Assembly (NCBI GenBank): GCA_964496705.1
Contig: CAZCBJ010000123.1
Coordinates: forward strand, 1-11,100
Length of the DNA: 11,100 bases
Origin: CAZCBJ01 sp964496705
GTDB taxonomy: Bacteria > Chloroflexota > Anaerolineae > Anaerolineales > Anaerolineaceae
Direction of reading: 5' to 3'
Translations under genes and position numbers: made by a program
Shown here: one piece after another, positions 1 through 6,792 of the stretch
Layout of the letters: each line of letters opens with the position of its first letter
Numbering within the stretch: position 1 is the stretch's first letter
Notes under the pieces: generated by a model
Database searches by the model: none
Told to the model about the DNA's origin: nothing
What the model saw: only the letters and a program-made list of their open reading frames with translations

Positions 1-1
1 G

Positions 2-241
2 GCTGTGCGCGGTGAAGATGACGGGCACCTCCGCGCGGACTTCTTACTTTATCCACTGATCGTTAATAAAACACTGCCATCCAGTATTTATGTGATTCTT
101 TTTCTAACTTTGGTTATTGCAGTCAGCCTATATGCGCTGTTCTCTTTGTTTACTTTTATTATTTATCGGTTTTTCGGACCTCCCATGTACAGCCCTTACG
201 ATGTCCCGCCCCCACGATATAAAAAACGTCGGAAATTCTAG
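2..241 (+). CDS. C-terminal end of an unrecognised membrane protein (partial)
   Basis: The reading frame is open at the left window edge and ends at TAG 239-241, so this is probably the 3' end of a longer gene. A GTG at position 5 exists, but no ribosome binding site can be judged there. About 78 residues are visible. They contain one strongly hydrophobic stretch of roughly 30 residues (from about SSIYVILFL to TFIIYRFF), which is a transmembrane helix or a helical hairpin. A short proline- and tyrosine-rich tail follows (GPPMYSPYDVPPP) and the protein ends with a basic cluster (KKRRKF). By the positive-inside rule this basic tail is probably cytoplasmic. The stop lies 23 bases before the molybdenum hydroxylase gene on the same strand, so the two may be co-transcribed. 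I do not recognise the family and assign no function. Confidence 0.6.
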   Translation, partial: AVRGEDDGHLRADFLLYPLIVNKTLPSSIYVILFLTLVIAVSLYALFSLFTFIIYRFFGPPMYSPYDVPPPRYKKRRKF

Positions 242-264
242 GATTAATTAATGGGAGACCTTAT

Positions 265-2490
265 ATGACCACCTGGATTGGAAATAATCACCAACGAATA
301 GATGCTGAAAGTAAAGTGAGGGGGACCGCCCAATTTCCAGGAGATATTAATCTTCCCCATCAAGCTTATTTGAAGATTCGATTTGCAAACCGACCACATG
401 CAATAATAAAAAGCATCGATGTTTCGGCTGCGGAACAAACAAGAGGTGTCATCGCTGTTTTGACCGCTAAAGACGTTCCTCTCAATGAATATGGTTTGAT
501 TATCAATGACCAACCAGTGCTTTGTGGTCCTGGTTCCACCAAAACAGATGCAGATCGGGTTCGCTTTGTTGGGGATCAAATAGCGGTTGTAATTGCAGAG
601 ACTGAGCGAATTGCCGAAGAGGCGGTAAAAAAAATCGACATCTTTTATGAGGATTTGCCTTTAGTGGTAGACCCTTTGGAAGCAATCCAAGAATCATCTT
701 TTATACTTCATCCATCATTGGGATCAAACATTTTTTGCCATTATCGAATCCGCAAAGGTGATATAGAAAACGCATTTTTACACTCAGACGTGATCGTCGA
801 GGGCACATATCGTACACCCGTTCAAGAACATGCATATTTGCAACCAGAAGCTGGACTTGGTTACATTGATGAAAATGGGCGTATCACAGTTGTTGTGGGT
901 GGACAATGGACGCATGAAGATCAAGAGCAGATTGCTCATGCCTTGGCACTCCCGCCAGAACGAATACGAGTCGTCTATCCTGCCATCGGAGGAGCGTTTG
1001 GGGGCCGAGAGGATATGTCAATCCAGATAATTCTGGCTTTGGCAGCAAATAAACTGGCTGCAATGGGAATCCAGCGTCCGGTAAAAATCATCTGGAATCG
1101 CGAAGAATCAATCATCGGGCACCACAAACGACACTCTTACATCATTCAGGCAAAATGGGGTGCTACCAAAGAGGGGATATTAACTGCGGCCGAAATGAAA
1201 TTGGTCGCAGATGGAGGCGCATATGCTTACACATCGAGTAAGGTATTGGGAAATGCAACTTTACTCTGTGTGGGCCCCTATGAAATCCCAAATGTAAAAG
1301 TTGACTCGTTCGCCGTATACACAAACAACATCCCCGGAGGCGCATTCCGTGGATTTGGTGGCCCTCAGGCGAATTTTGCAGCTGAAATGCAAATAAGCAG
1401 ATTGGCTAAAAAGATTGGCCTGGATCCGGTTGAAATGCGATCGAGAAATCTAGTAAAAGATGGCTCATTATTGCCTGTTGGCACGGCACTACCCAAGGGA
1501 GTGAGTATTGATCGAGTTGTTTCACAATGCGCCGAAGCGGCTGGATGGCACAAAAACGATCAAGACCACTGGCAGAGGCCGAAAAATTGCGAAGGGCACG
1601 CCCATCAACCTCCGCTCAAGCGAAAAGGTGTAGGCTTTGCCTGCGGTTATAAAAATGTAGGATTCTCATTTGGTGCAAACGAGCATTGTTGGGCAACCAT
1701 TGAGTTGCATGGGCAGACTGAAGTTGAAAGTGTTATTATTCGTCATGCCGCTGCTGATGTTGGGCAGGGTTCGCATACTGTCATCTGCCAGATGGCGGCC
1801 GAGGCACTTCAGGTGGATCCCGGCATCATCAAGTTGATCGCCGCCGATACCGCCCAAACCAATAATTCGGGATCCGTATCTGCATCAAGAATGACTTTCA
1901 TGGCTGGCAATTCGATACGCATGGCAGCCAAGGAAGCATTGGAAAGATGGAAAAACGAGGAGCGACCAGTAGTTGTTTCATGTAAATATGTACCACCCAG
2001 AACAACTCCGATGGATCCTCAAACGGGAAAATCGGAACCCAATTTTGCTTATGGATATGTGGCAGAGGCGATTGAGGTGGAAGTTGACCTTCAGACAGGT
2101 CAAATAACGATCGGTCGGGTGATATGCGTTAATGATGTTGGTCGGGCTATTAATCCTCAACTTATTGAAGGCCAGATTGAAGGCGCTGTTGTCCAAGCAG
2201 CAGGATATGCTTATTTAGAAAATTTTATCCAAAAAAACGGTTATGTGGTCACAGACCGATTATCCAAATATTTGATTCCAACAATCATGGACATTCCTTC
2301 TGAGGTAAGGTCACTGATTGTCGAAACCCCAGACCCTATAGGCCCCTGGGGAGCCAGAGGAATGGGTGAAATGCCATACCTACCTTTTGCCTCGGCATTT
2401 GTTGCGGCTGTAAATGATGCGACAGGGGTTTGGTTTGAGGAATTTCCCTTAACGCCTGAGAGAGTTATGAGGGGATTAGGACGTTTATGA
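265..2490 (+). CDS. Xanthine dehydrogenase-family molybdopterin-binding (large) subunit
   Basis: Molybdenum hydroxylase catalytic subunit of 741 residues, a normal length for a stand-alone large subunit. The N-terminal part (about 10-115) is the a/b hammerhead domain, and the rest is the two-part molybdopterin-binding region. Visible motifs are Gln214 in GGQW, where the family has its cofactor-contacting Gln; GGAFGGRE at 242-249; GGAFRGFGGPQ at 358-368; and RGMGE ending in Glu702, which matches the catalytic general-base Glu of xanthine dehydrogenases. No in-frame stop or TGA-encoded selenocysteine occurs. The start is supported by GGGAG at 253-257, seven bases before the ATG. There is no fused 2Fe-2S or FAD domain, and neither partner subunit is encoded next to it here. 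The following genes are YqeC- and MocA-like, which suggests an enzyme of the selenium-dependent molybdenum hydroxylase group. The substrate (purine, aldehyde or other N-heterocycle) cannot be told from the sequence. Confidence 0.93.
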   Translation: MTTWIGNNHQRIDAESKVRGTAQFPGDINLPHQAYLKIRFANRPHAIIKSIDVSAAEQTRGVIAVLTAKDVPLNEYGLIINDQPVLCGPGSTKTDADRVRFVGDQIAVVIAETERIAEEAVKKIDIFYEDLPLVVDPLEAIQESSFILHPSLGSNIFCHYRIRKGDIENAFLHSDVIVEGTYRTPVQEHAYLQPEAGLGYIDENGRITVVVGGQWTHEDQEQIAHALALPPERIRVVYPAIGGAFGGREDMSIQIILALAANKLAAMGIQRPVKIIWNREESIIGHHKRHSYIIQAKWGATKEGILTAAEMKLVADGGAYAYTSSKVLGNATLLCVGPYEIPNVKVDSFAVYTNNIPGGAFRGFGGPQANFAAEMQISRLAKKIGLDPVEMRSRNLVKDGSLLPVGTALPKGVSIDRVVSQCAEAAGWHKNDQDHWQRPKNCEGHAHQPPLKRKGVGFACGYKNVGFSFGANEHCWATIELHGQTEVESVIIRHAAADVGQGSHTVICQMAAEALQVDPGIIKLIAADTAQTNNSGSVSASRMTFMAGNSIRMAAKEALERWKNEERPVVVSCKYVPPRTTPMDPQTGKSEPNFAYGYVAEAIEVEVDLQTGQITIGRVICVNDVGRAINPQLIEGQIEGAVVQAAGYAYLENFIQKNGYVVTDRLSKYLIPTIMDIPSEVRSLIVETPDPIGPWGARGMGEMPYLPFASAFVAAVNDATGVWFEEFPLTPERVMRGLGRL

Positions 2491-2494
2491 AAGC

Positions 2495-3838
2495 ATGCGA
2501 TTAAACAAGGCGCTGCGCGTAGATAATCACACACGGATGGCAATCGTTGGATCCGGAGGAAAAACAACTGCCTTATTCACATTAGCCCGGCAGATGAATA
2601 AGCCTGTGCTGGTCGCTTGCAGCACTCACCTTTGGATAAACCAGGCTCGATTTGCTGACCAGCATGTTGTCATAAATGATCGTAATGAGTGGGACAAAAT
2701 TCACCAAATAGATCCTTCTAGCGGTAAGATATTCCTTTTTACTGGGCCGCCCGGCAAAGATGGCCGCCTTTCAGGTGTGGATGAGTTCTCATTGGAGAAA
2801 ATTGATCAATTTGCAAAAGATCTAAATTTACCCTGTCTGGTTGAGGCTGATGGCTCGAGAGGTTTACCCTTGAAGGCTCCTGCAGCGCATGAGCCGGCTA
2901 TCCCCTCCTGGGTCAATACTGTGCTCGTAGTTGTCGGATTATCAGGAATTGGGAAACCTTTGGATCAATTCTCGGTACATCGTCCTGCAATTTTTTCTGA
3001 TTTGTCAGCGATCAAACCGGGTGAAGAAATAACAGCCGAGGGATTGGTCAGGGTGCTTTTACATCCCAACGGGGGATTAAAAAATATTCCATGCAATGCT
3101 CGAAAAATGGTTCTGTTGAATCAAGCCGATACGGATTTGCTAAAATCTTATGGGTATCGAATCGCTGATGCGCTGCAAAAAAATTTTGACAGTTCAATCG
3201 TCGGGTCATTGATGCAAGCCGATGATGATGAACAGGTTTATAGTGTGGTCGAGCCCATTGCAGGTGTTATCCTGGCAGCAGGTGGCTCTTCCAGAATGGG
3301 GAAACAGAAAGTAACTCTTGCCTGGAGGGGAAAGCCTATAATTCATAAGGTGATTGAAAGTGCTTTGTCAGCAGGCTTGTGCAAGGTCGTTGTTGTCACC
3401 GGCTATTTACATGAAGTGGTTGAAGACTCTCTTGCTTCTTTACCTGCCACGATCGTTTACAATGCAAGTTGGGCAACTGGACAAAGCACCTCCGTCAAAA
3501 CCGGACTAGCGAAAATTCCCCATCGCTGTGGGGCTGTGGTCATGCTGCTTGCTGATCAGCCGCTGGTTGGACCATTTTTAATCAACTCGTTGATATCCGC
3601 TCATCGAACCAGCCTATCTCCCATTATCTATCCATTCGTGTTTGGGAAGAGAACAAACCCGGTTCTCTTTGATCGAATAACCTTTGCCGACCTGTTGAAT
3701 CTCGAAGGTGATATCGGAGGCAGAGCCATTTTTCCAAAATATCAATGCGAAGGACAATTTTGGCTGGACGAAAAGGTTATTCAGGACATCGATACGATTA
3801 CTGATTATCAGAATTTAATTTCTGGAGAAAATTTTTGA
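2495..3838 (+). CDS. YqeC-like P-loop protein fused to MocA-like molybdenum cofactor nucleotidyltransferase
   Basis: A two-domain protein of 447 residues. Residues 1 to about 235 match YqeC, the putative selenium-dependent hydroxylase maturation factor. They show a P-loop GSGGKTT at 19-25, EADGSR at 117-122 followed by the family's LPLKAP and HEP segments, then GLSGIGKPLD and HRPAIF. Residues from about 255 onward are a GT-A type nucleotidyltransferase of the MobA/MocA superfamily: LAAGGSSRMG at 260-269 with Lys272, ADQP at 353-356 whose Asp354 is the expected metal ligand, and DIDT at 431-434 near the C terminus. MocA transfers CMP from CTP to molybdopterin to make the dinucleotide cofactor used by xanthine dehydrogenase-type enzymes. 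The exact job of YqeC is unresolved. The ATG lies four bases after the upstream stop, with only a weak, distant AGGA at 2478-2481, so translation is probably coupled. The fusion would place both steps in one cytosolic polypeptide. Confidence 0.88.
   Translation: MRLNKALRVDNHTRMAIVGSGGKTTALFTLARQMNKPVLVACSTHLWINQARFADQHVVINDRNEWDKIHQIDPSSGKIFLFTGPPGKDGRLSGVDEFSLEKIDQFAKDLNLPCLVEADGSRGLPLKAPAAHEPAIPSWVNTVLVVVGLSGIGKPLDQFSVHRPAIFSDLSAIKPGEEITAEGLVRVLLHPNGGLKNIPCNARKMVLLNQADTDLLKSYGYRIADALQKNFDSSIVGSLMQADDDEQVYSVVEPIAGVILAAGGSSRMGKQKVTLAWRGKPIIHKVIESALSAGLCKVVVVTGYLHEVVEDSLASLPATIVYNASWATGQSTSVKTGLAKIPHRCGAVVMLLADQPLVGPFLINSLISAHRTSLSPIIYPFVFGKRTNPVLFDRITFADLLNLEGDIGGRAIFPKYQCEGQFWLDEKVIQDIDTITDYQNLISGENF
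3824..3828 (+). promoter_or_regulatory. Ribosome binding site that decides a TTG start
   Basis: GGAGA lies inside the end of the YqeC-MocA fusion gene, six bases before TTG 3835-3837. No ATG or GTG sits at this point in the frame, and the conserved LAAG nucleotide-binding loop begins only seven residues later. The TTG overlaps the upstream TGA stop as TTGA. The motif supports both the rare start codon and translational coupling. Confidence 0.7.
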
Positions 3839-4455
3839 AGATAAGTTCGGTTGTTCTTGCGGCTGGTATGTCCAGACGGATGGGTAGACCAAAGCTATTG
3901 TTACCTTGGGGTAATTCTTCAGTTATCTGCACCGTTGCCAGCAACCTTATTTCAACAAACATGCAAGAGATAATCATAGTCGCCGGAGAGTTAACAACTG
4001 AATTTATCGATGCCACAAATCATTTGCCTGTAGTTGTGGTCCAAAATCCCCATTATTACAAGGACGACATGGTTCTATCTCTTAAAACGGGCCTCAGGGC
4101 TCTGCAAAAAATATTCGATGCCGTTCTAATTTGTCTGGGCGATAATCCTCATATGGAAACTCGGGTTATCCAACAAATGCAAAATTATTTTCATGAAAAT
4201 AGACCCCCACTATTGATTCCGAGTTTTGAAATGAAGAGGGGGCATCCATGGCTAGTACGAAAAGATCTTTGTGCAGAATTGTTAATGCTCAAAGAAAATC
4301 TGACCATGCGTGATTTTATCAATTACCACAAGGATTTAATTCATTATTTGGATGTGGAAACGCCGACGGTTTTCATGGATCTCGACACCCCAGAAGACTA
4401 TGAGGCTCAACGTCCGTCGCGCAAATCAGGTAATAATTCATCAACAGCCACCTGA
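3835..4455 (+). CDS. Second MocA-like nucleotidyltransferase (molybdenum cofactor maturation)
   Basis: A single-domain GT-A nucleotidyltransferase of 206 residues, the usual size for the MobA/MocA/YgfJ group. The nucleotide-binding loop is at the extreme N terminus (LAAGMSRRMGRPK, 8-20). GDNP at 102-105 stands where MocA relatives usually have ADQP, and it keeps the metal-binding Asp103. RGHP is at 135-138 and DLDTPEDY at 182-189; both are typical of the MocA branch. It begins with TTG in the TTGA overlap with the previous gene, so it is almost certainly co-translated with it. It could be the true CTP:molybdopterin cytidylyltransferase, with the fused copy specialised for another step, or the reverse. 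A different nucleotide or acceptor is also possible. The last 16 codons overlap the convergent protease gene, and the tail after the DLDTPEDY motif (EAQRPSRKSG and so on) looks unconserved. Confidence 0.85.
   Translation: MKISSVVLAAGMSRRMGRPKLLLPWGNSSVICTVASNLISTNMQEIIIVAGELTTEFIDATNHLPVVVVQNPHYYKDDMVLSLKTGLRALQKIFDAVLICLGDNPHMETRVIQQMQNYFHENRPPLLIPSFEMKRGHPWLVRKDLCAELLMLKENLTMRDFINYHKDLIHYLDVETPTVFMDLDTPEDYEAQRPSRKSGNNSSTAT
4407..4455. other. Tail-to-tail coding overlap of 49 bases
   Basis: The plus-strand nucleotidyltransferase ends with TGA at 4453-4455, while the minus-strand S41 protease ends with TGA (reverse complement of tca) at 4407-4409. Both C-terminal tails therefore use the same DNA in opposite directions. 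There is no room for a separate intergenic terminator, so the two transcripts are expected to overlap at their 3' ends. Confidence 0.85.
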
Positions 4456-5591
4456 AAAATTCTCGAATCGTTTGCCTGTTGATCTGATAAAAGGATATCT
4501 GGCATCAAGCCGATAAAATCGGGGTCGAAGGAAAGCCCAGGCACCCACCAATGAGCCGAAGTAACATGGATGCTGGATTGATCTTGCAGCGTAAAAACTA
4601 ACTGAATTGTATCTTTGCCATAAGTCTGTGTGCCAATCAGAATTGCCCTCCCTTGTGCACTTAACGAGCCGGCAATAATTTCAGCTGCGCTGGCAGTGCC
4701 ATGATTGACAAGTATCACCATCGGTATGTGTGCATATCTTCCGGGTCGTATCACCCTATAGGTTTCGACGTTCTTATCCCGGTACTGCTGCTGGATGACG
4801 ACACCTTCTTCTAAAAACATACGAGAAATTTCCACCCCGGATTCAACCAAGCCTCCAGAATTATCTCGCAAATCCAGGAGTAAATACTCTGCGCCGTTTT
4901 GTTGTAATTCATTCAGTGCTAGATCTACTTCGTCGGGTGTTGACTCCGCAATTTGAGTTATTTTAATTAATCCAAAAGCTTTATTTTCAGGAAGAAGGTT
5001 GTAGGTCACAGATGGTATAGCGAAAGTTTCGCGGAGAATGTTAAATTCCAAAATCCGGTTTTCTAATCCGCGAAAGATTTTTATTTTTACCTTTGAACCA
5101 ATGTCGCCGCGCAAAGCTGACTCAACCGAATCAAGTGGCGTGTCTACGGTGATCGCCAATTTATCAACCTCTATCAAGATGTCTGCTGGAAGAATTCCCG
5201 CTTTCCCTGCGGGCGAATCGTCATAGGGATACAAAAGAAAATTATTGTGATTGTCCAATTCCAATCGGGCACCAATACCTCCATAACTGCCGGTCAATGT
5301 ATCTGTCTGTAGTTCATTCTGAGGAGGCGCAACAAACACCGTGTTTGGGTCATTATAAGATGTCAACATCCCTTGAATCATGCCATATTCAAGAGATTGC
5401 GATTCAGGCACCGGTAATAAGGCATGAGACGTAAAAATTCGGTAGGCTTCATCAAAAACCGGGAATGTGCTCTTCTTCAGTGTAAATAATTCTTTGGTCA
5501 TGAACCCGATAAAAAAGACAATGACAACTAATAAAATTTGCAGAAATATATAAATAACCAGAATTTGCTTTTTGGGTTTCTCCGCTGCCAT
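4407..5591 (-). CDS. Membrane-anchored S41 family C-terminal processing protease
   Basis: A 394-residue serine protease of the CtpA/S41 family. Residues 8-30 form one hydrophobic segment after a short basic N terminus (EKPKKQ), which is a signal anchor that places the catalytic part outside the membrane. A short helical region is followed by the GIGARL element (105-110) and a PDZ domain of about 100-175, including SPAGKAGILPAD. The S41 core follows with DLRDNSGG (240-247), the nucleophile Ser301 in GTASAAE and the general-base Lys326 in YGKD. The Ser/Lys dyad is complete, so the enzyme should be active. The family cleaves C-terminal tails or misfolded envelope proteins; the substrate here is unknown. 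The ATG lies one base after the exonuclease stop, with AGGA (reverse complement of 5598-5601) six bases upstream, which marks it as the last gene of the repair operon. The functional link to DNA repair is not obvious. Confidence 0.9.
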   Translation of the reverse strand: MAAEKPKKQILVIYIFLQILLVVIVFFIGFMTKELFTLKKSTFPVFDEAYRIFTSHALLPVPESQSLEYGMIQGMLTSYNDPNTVFVAPPQNELQTDTLTGSYGGIGARLELDNHNNFLLYPYDDSPAGKAGILPADILIEVDKLAITVDTPLDSVESALRGDIGSKVKIKIFRGLENRILEFNILRETFAIPSVTYNLLPENKAFGLIKITQIAESTPDEVDLALNELQQNGAEYLLLDLRDNSGGLVESGVEISRMFLEEGVVIQQQYRDKNVETYRVIRPGRYAHIPMVILVNHGTASAAEIIAGSLSAQGRAILIGTQTYGKDTIQLVFTLQDQSSIHVTSAHWWVPGLSFDPDFIGLMPDILLSDQQANDSRIFQVAVDELLPDLRDGR

Positions 5592-5592
5592 T

Positions 5593-6759
5593 CTATATCC
5601 TGCTCAACTTTCTCAGTAATCTACTTTTTCGTTTGGCCAGTGAAATCTGCCCTTCATGCTTCTCGAATGGATTTGTCTCAGATTCTGGCGCGTTCATGAT
5701 TTGCTCAGCCTTCTCAACCCACGAAAGAGCCTGAGCATAATCTCTTGAAACATGTTCAAAATATTTTGCTAATTCAACACAAGAGGTCCATTGAGCGACT
5801 GCTGCACCGTGTTTCCAGACCTCACGCGCTTCAGACCACCGATGATCTCGTTTGCACAATCGGGCATACCGAGCTAATGTGGAAACCAAGATTTGTCTAG
5901 GTAAACTTTGCGATAAACCAATTTCGTAAAGCCGCACAGCCTTATCAACGTTTCCTAAACCTTCAAAAATTTCTGCCATGGAGATGATGTCAACCGCTGG
6001 TAATTTTTGCAACTCGTTGTCATCATCCAAGCCAGCCATCTTCGTAAATAATGCACAAAGCGAAAGCAAATCCATCTGATTATGATAGATGACATTAAAT
6101 AATTGCGATACTTCCCTTGAAATCAAGTAATTCGAGTAAATCTCAGGAATCTTCCATCCGGGAACATCCAGAGAACCTCGCTCAACACCTAAAATCTCCA
6201 ATTCAAGGCTGGACAATGATCTACTGGCAAGTCTTTTACGCCATATTTTGCGTGCCAAGATCAACAAATCAATATGCCCTAAACCAATAAAGGGAGATGG
6301 GAGTTGGTTAAGGATAAAGCGGGAATTTAATAAAGGAATATCAAATGATCGTCCGTTGAAGGAGATAATGTTTTTATATGTTGACACGAAATCAGTGGTG
6401 AAAGACAGCATGGTCGCTTCCAAGTCAGGACTCGGAAGAAAAATCTGTAGAATAGTAAAGCCCGAGGACTCCCAATACCCCAGCCCGATCAAAAAAGCAA
6501 ATGAACCGGCTCCGCCAGCCAACCCGGTGGTTTCCGCGTCAATAAACAGATATTCTGCTTGGTTTCGATCCTGGCAGTCCGGTATTCTTGCCCACTCGTC
6601 AATCCAACTGTAGTTATTGGAAGCTGTAAGATAATTGGAACCGTGTTGAAAATATTCAGGAAACACATTTTTTATCAAGAATATTTCCCCATTTTCTGAG
6701 ACGTGCTTGTAGCTATTAGGGATGTCTTCTATTTGTGCGTATTGATTAGAATTATTCAT
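5593..6759 (-). CDS. mrfB: MrfB/YprB-like DEDD exonuclease with TPR-like C-terminal region
   Basis: A protein of 388 residues with an RNase H-like exonuclease fold of the YprB group. The acidic metal-binding set is visible: Asp74 and Glu76 in FIDAETTGL, Asp140 in SFNGRSFD, and Asp230 in YHNQMD, with His226 just before it. HIDL at 162-165 and SLSSLELE fit the same fold. About 255-350 holds three helical repeats resembling TPRs (for example MAEIFEGLGNVDKAVRLYE). In Bacillus subtilis, MrfB (YprB) is a DNA exonuclease that works with the helicase MrfA in repair of mitomycin C lesions. The helicase gene lies directly upstream here, 33 bases away and in the same order. An AAGGA (reverse complement of 6774-6778) stands 14 bases before the ATG, which is rather far. 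The function is inferred from the family and its neighbour. Confidence 0.82.
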   Translation of the reverse strand: MNNSNQYAQIEDIPNSYKHVSENGEIFLIKNVFPEYFQHGSNYLTASNNYSWIDEWARIPDCQDRNQAEYLFIDAETTGLAGGAGSFAFLIGLGYWESSGFTILQIFLPSPDLEATMLSFTTDFVSTYKNIISFNGRSFDIPLLNSRFILNQLPSPFIGLGHIDLLILARKIWRKRLASRSLSSLELEILGVERGSLDVPGWKIPEIYSNYLISREVSQLFNVIYHNQMDLLSLCALFTKMAGLDDDNELQKLPAVDIISMAEIFEGLGNVDKAVRLYEIGLSQSLPRQILVSTLARYARLCKRDHRWSEAREVWKHGAAVAQWTSCVELAKYFEHVSRDYAQALSWVEKAEQIMNAPESETNPFEKHEGQISLAKRKSRLLRKLSRI

Positions 6760-6792
6760 AACCAGATGTAGAATCCTTACAAGCCCCAGTCG

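Noticed and set aside
265..2490. A selenocysteine codon in the hydroxylase
   Set aside because: No in-frame TGA occurs before the final stop. In this enzyme group selenium is thought to be a cofactor-bound labile ligand and not selenocysteine.
244..2567. Several antisense and alternative frames of 60-111 residues across the hydroxylase gene
   Set aside because: They are out of frame with a clearly conserved long gene, have no ribosome binding sites of note and no recognisable domains.
6760..6792. Possible promoter or terminator between helicase and exonuclease genes
   Set aside because: The 33-base gap has no convincing hairpin with a T-run and no good -35/-10 pair. Read-through from the helicase promoter is the simpler view.
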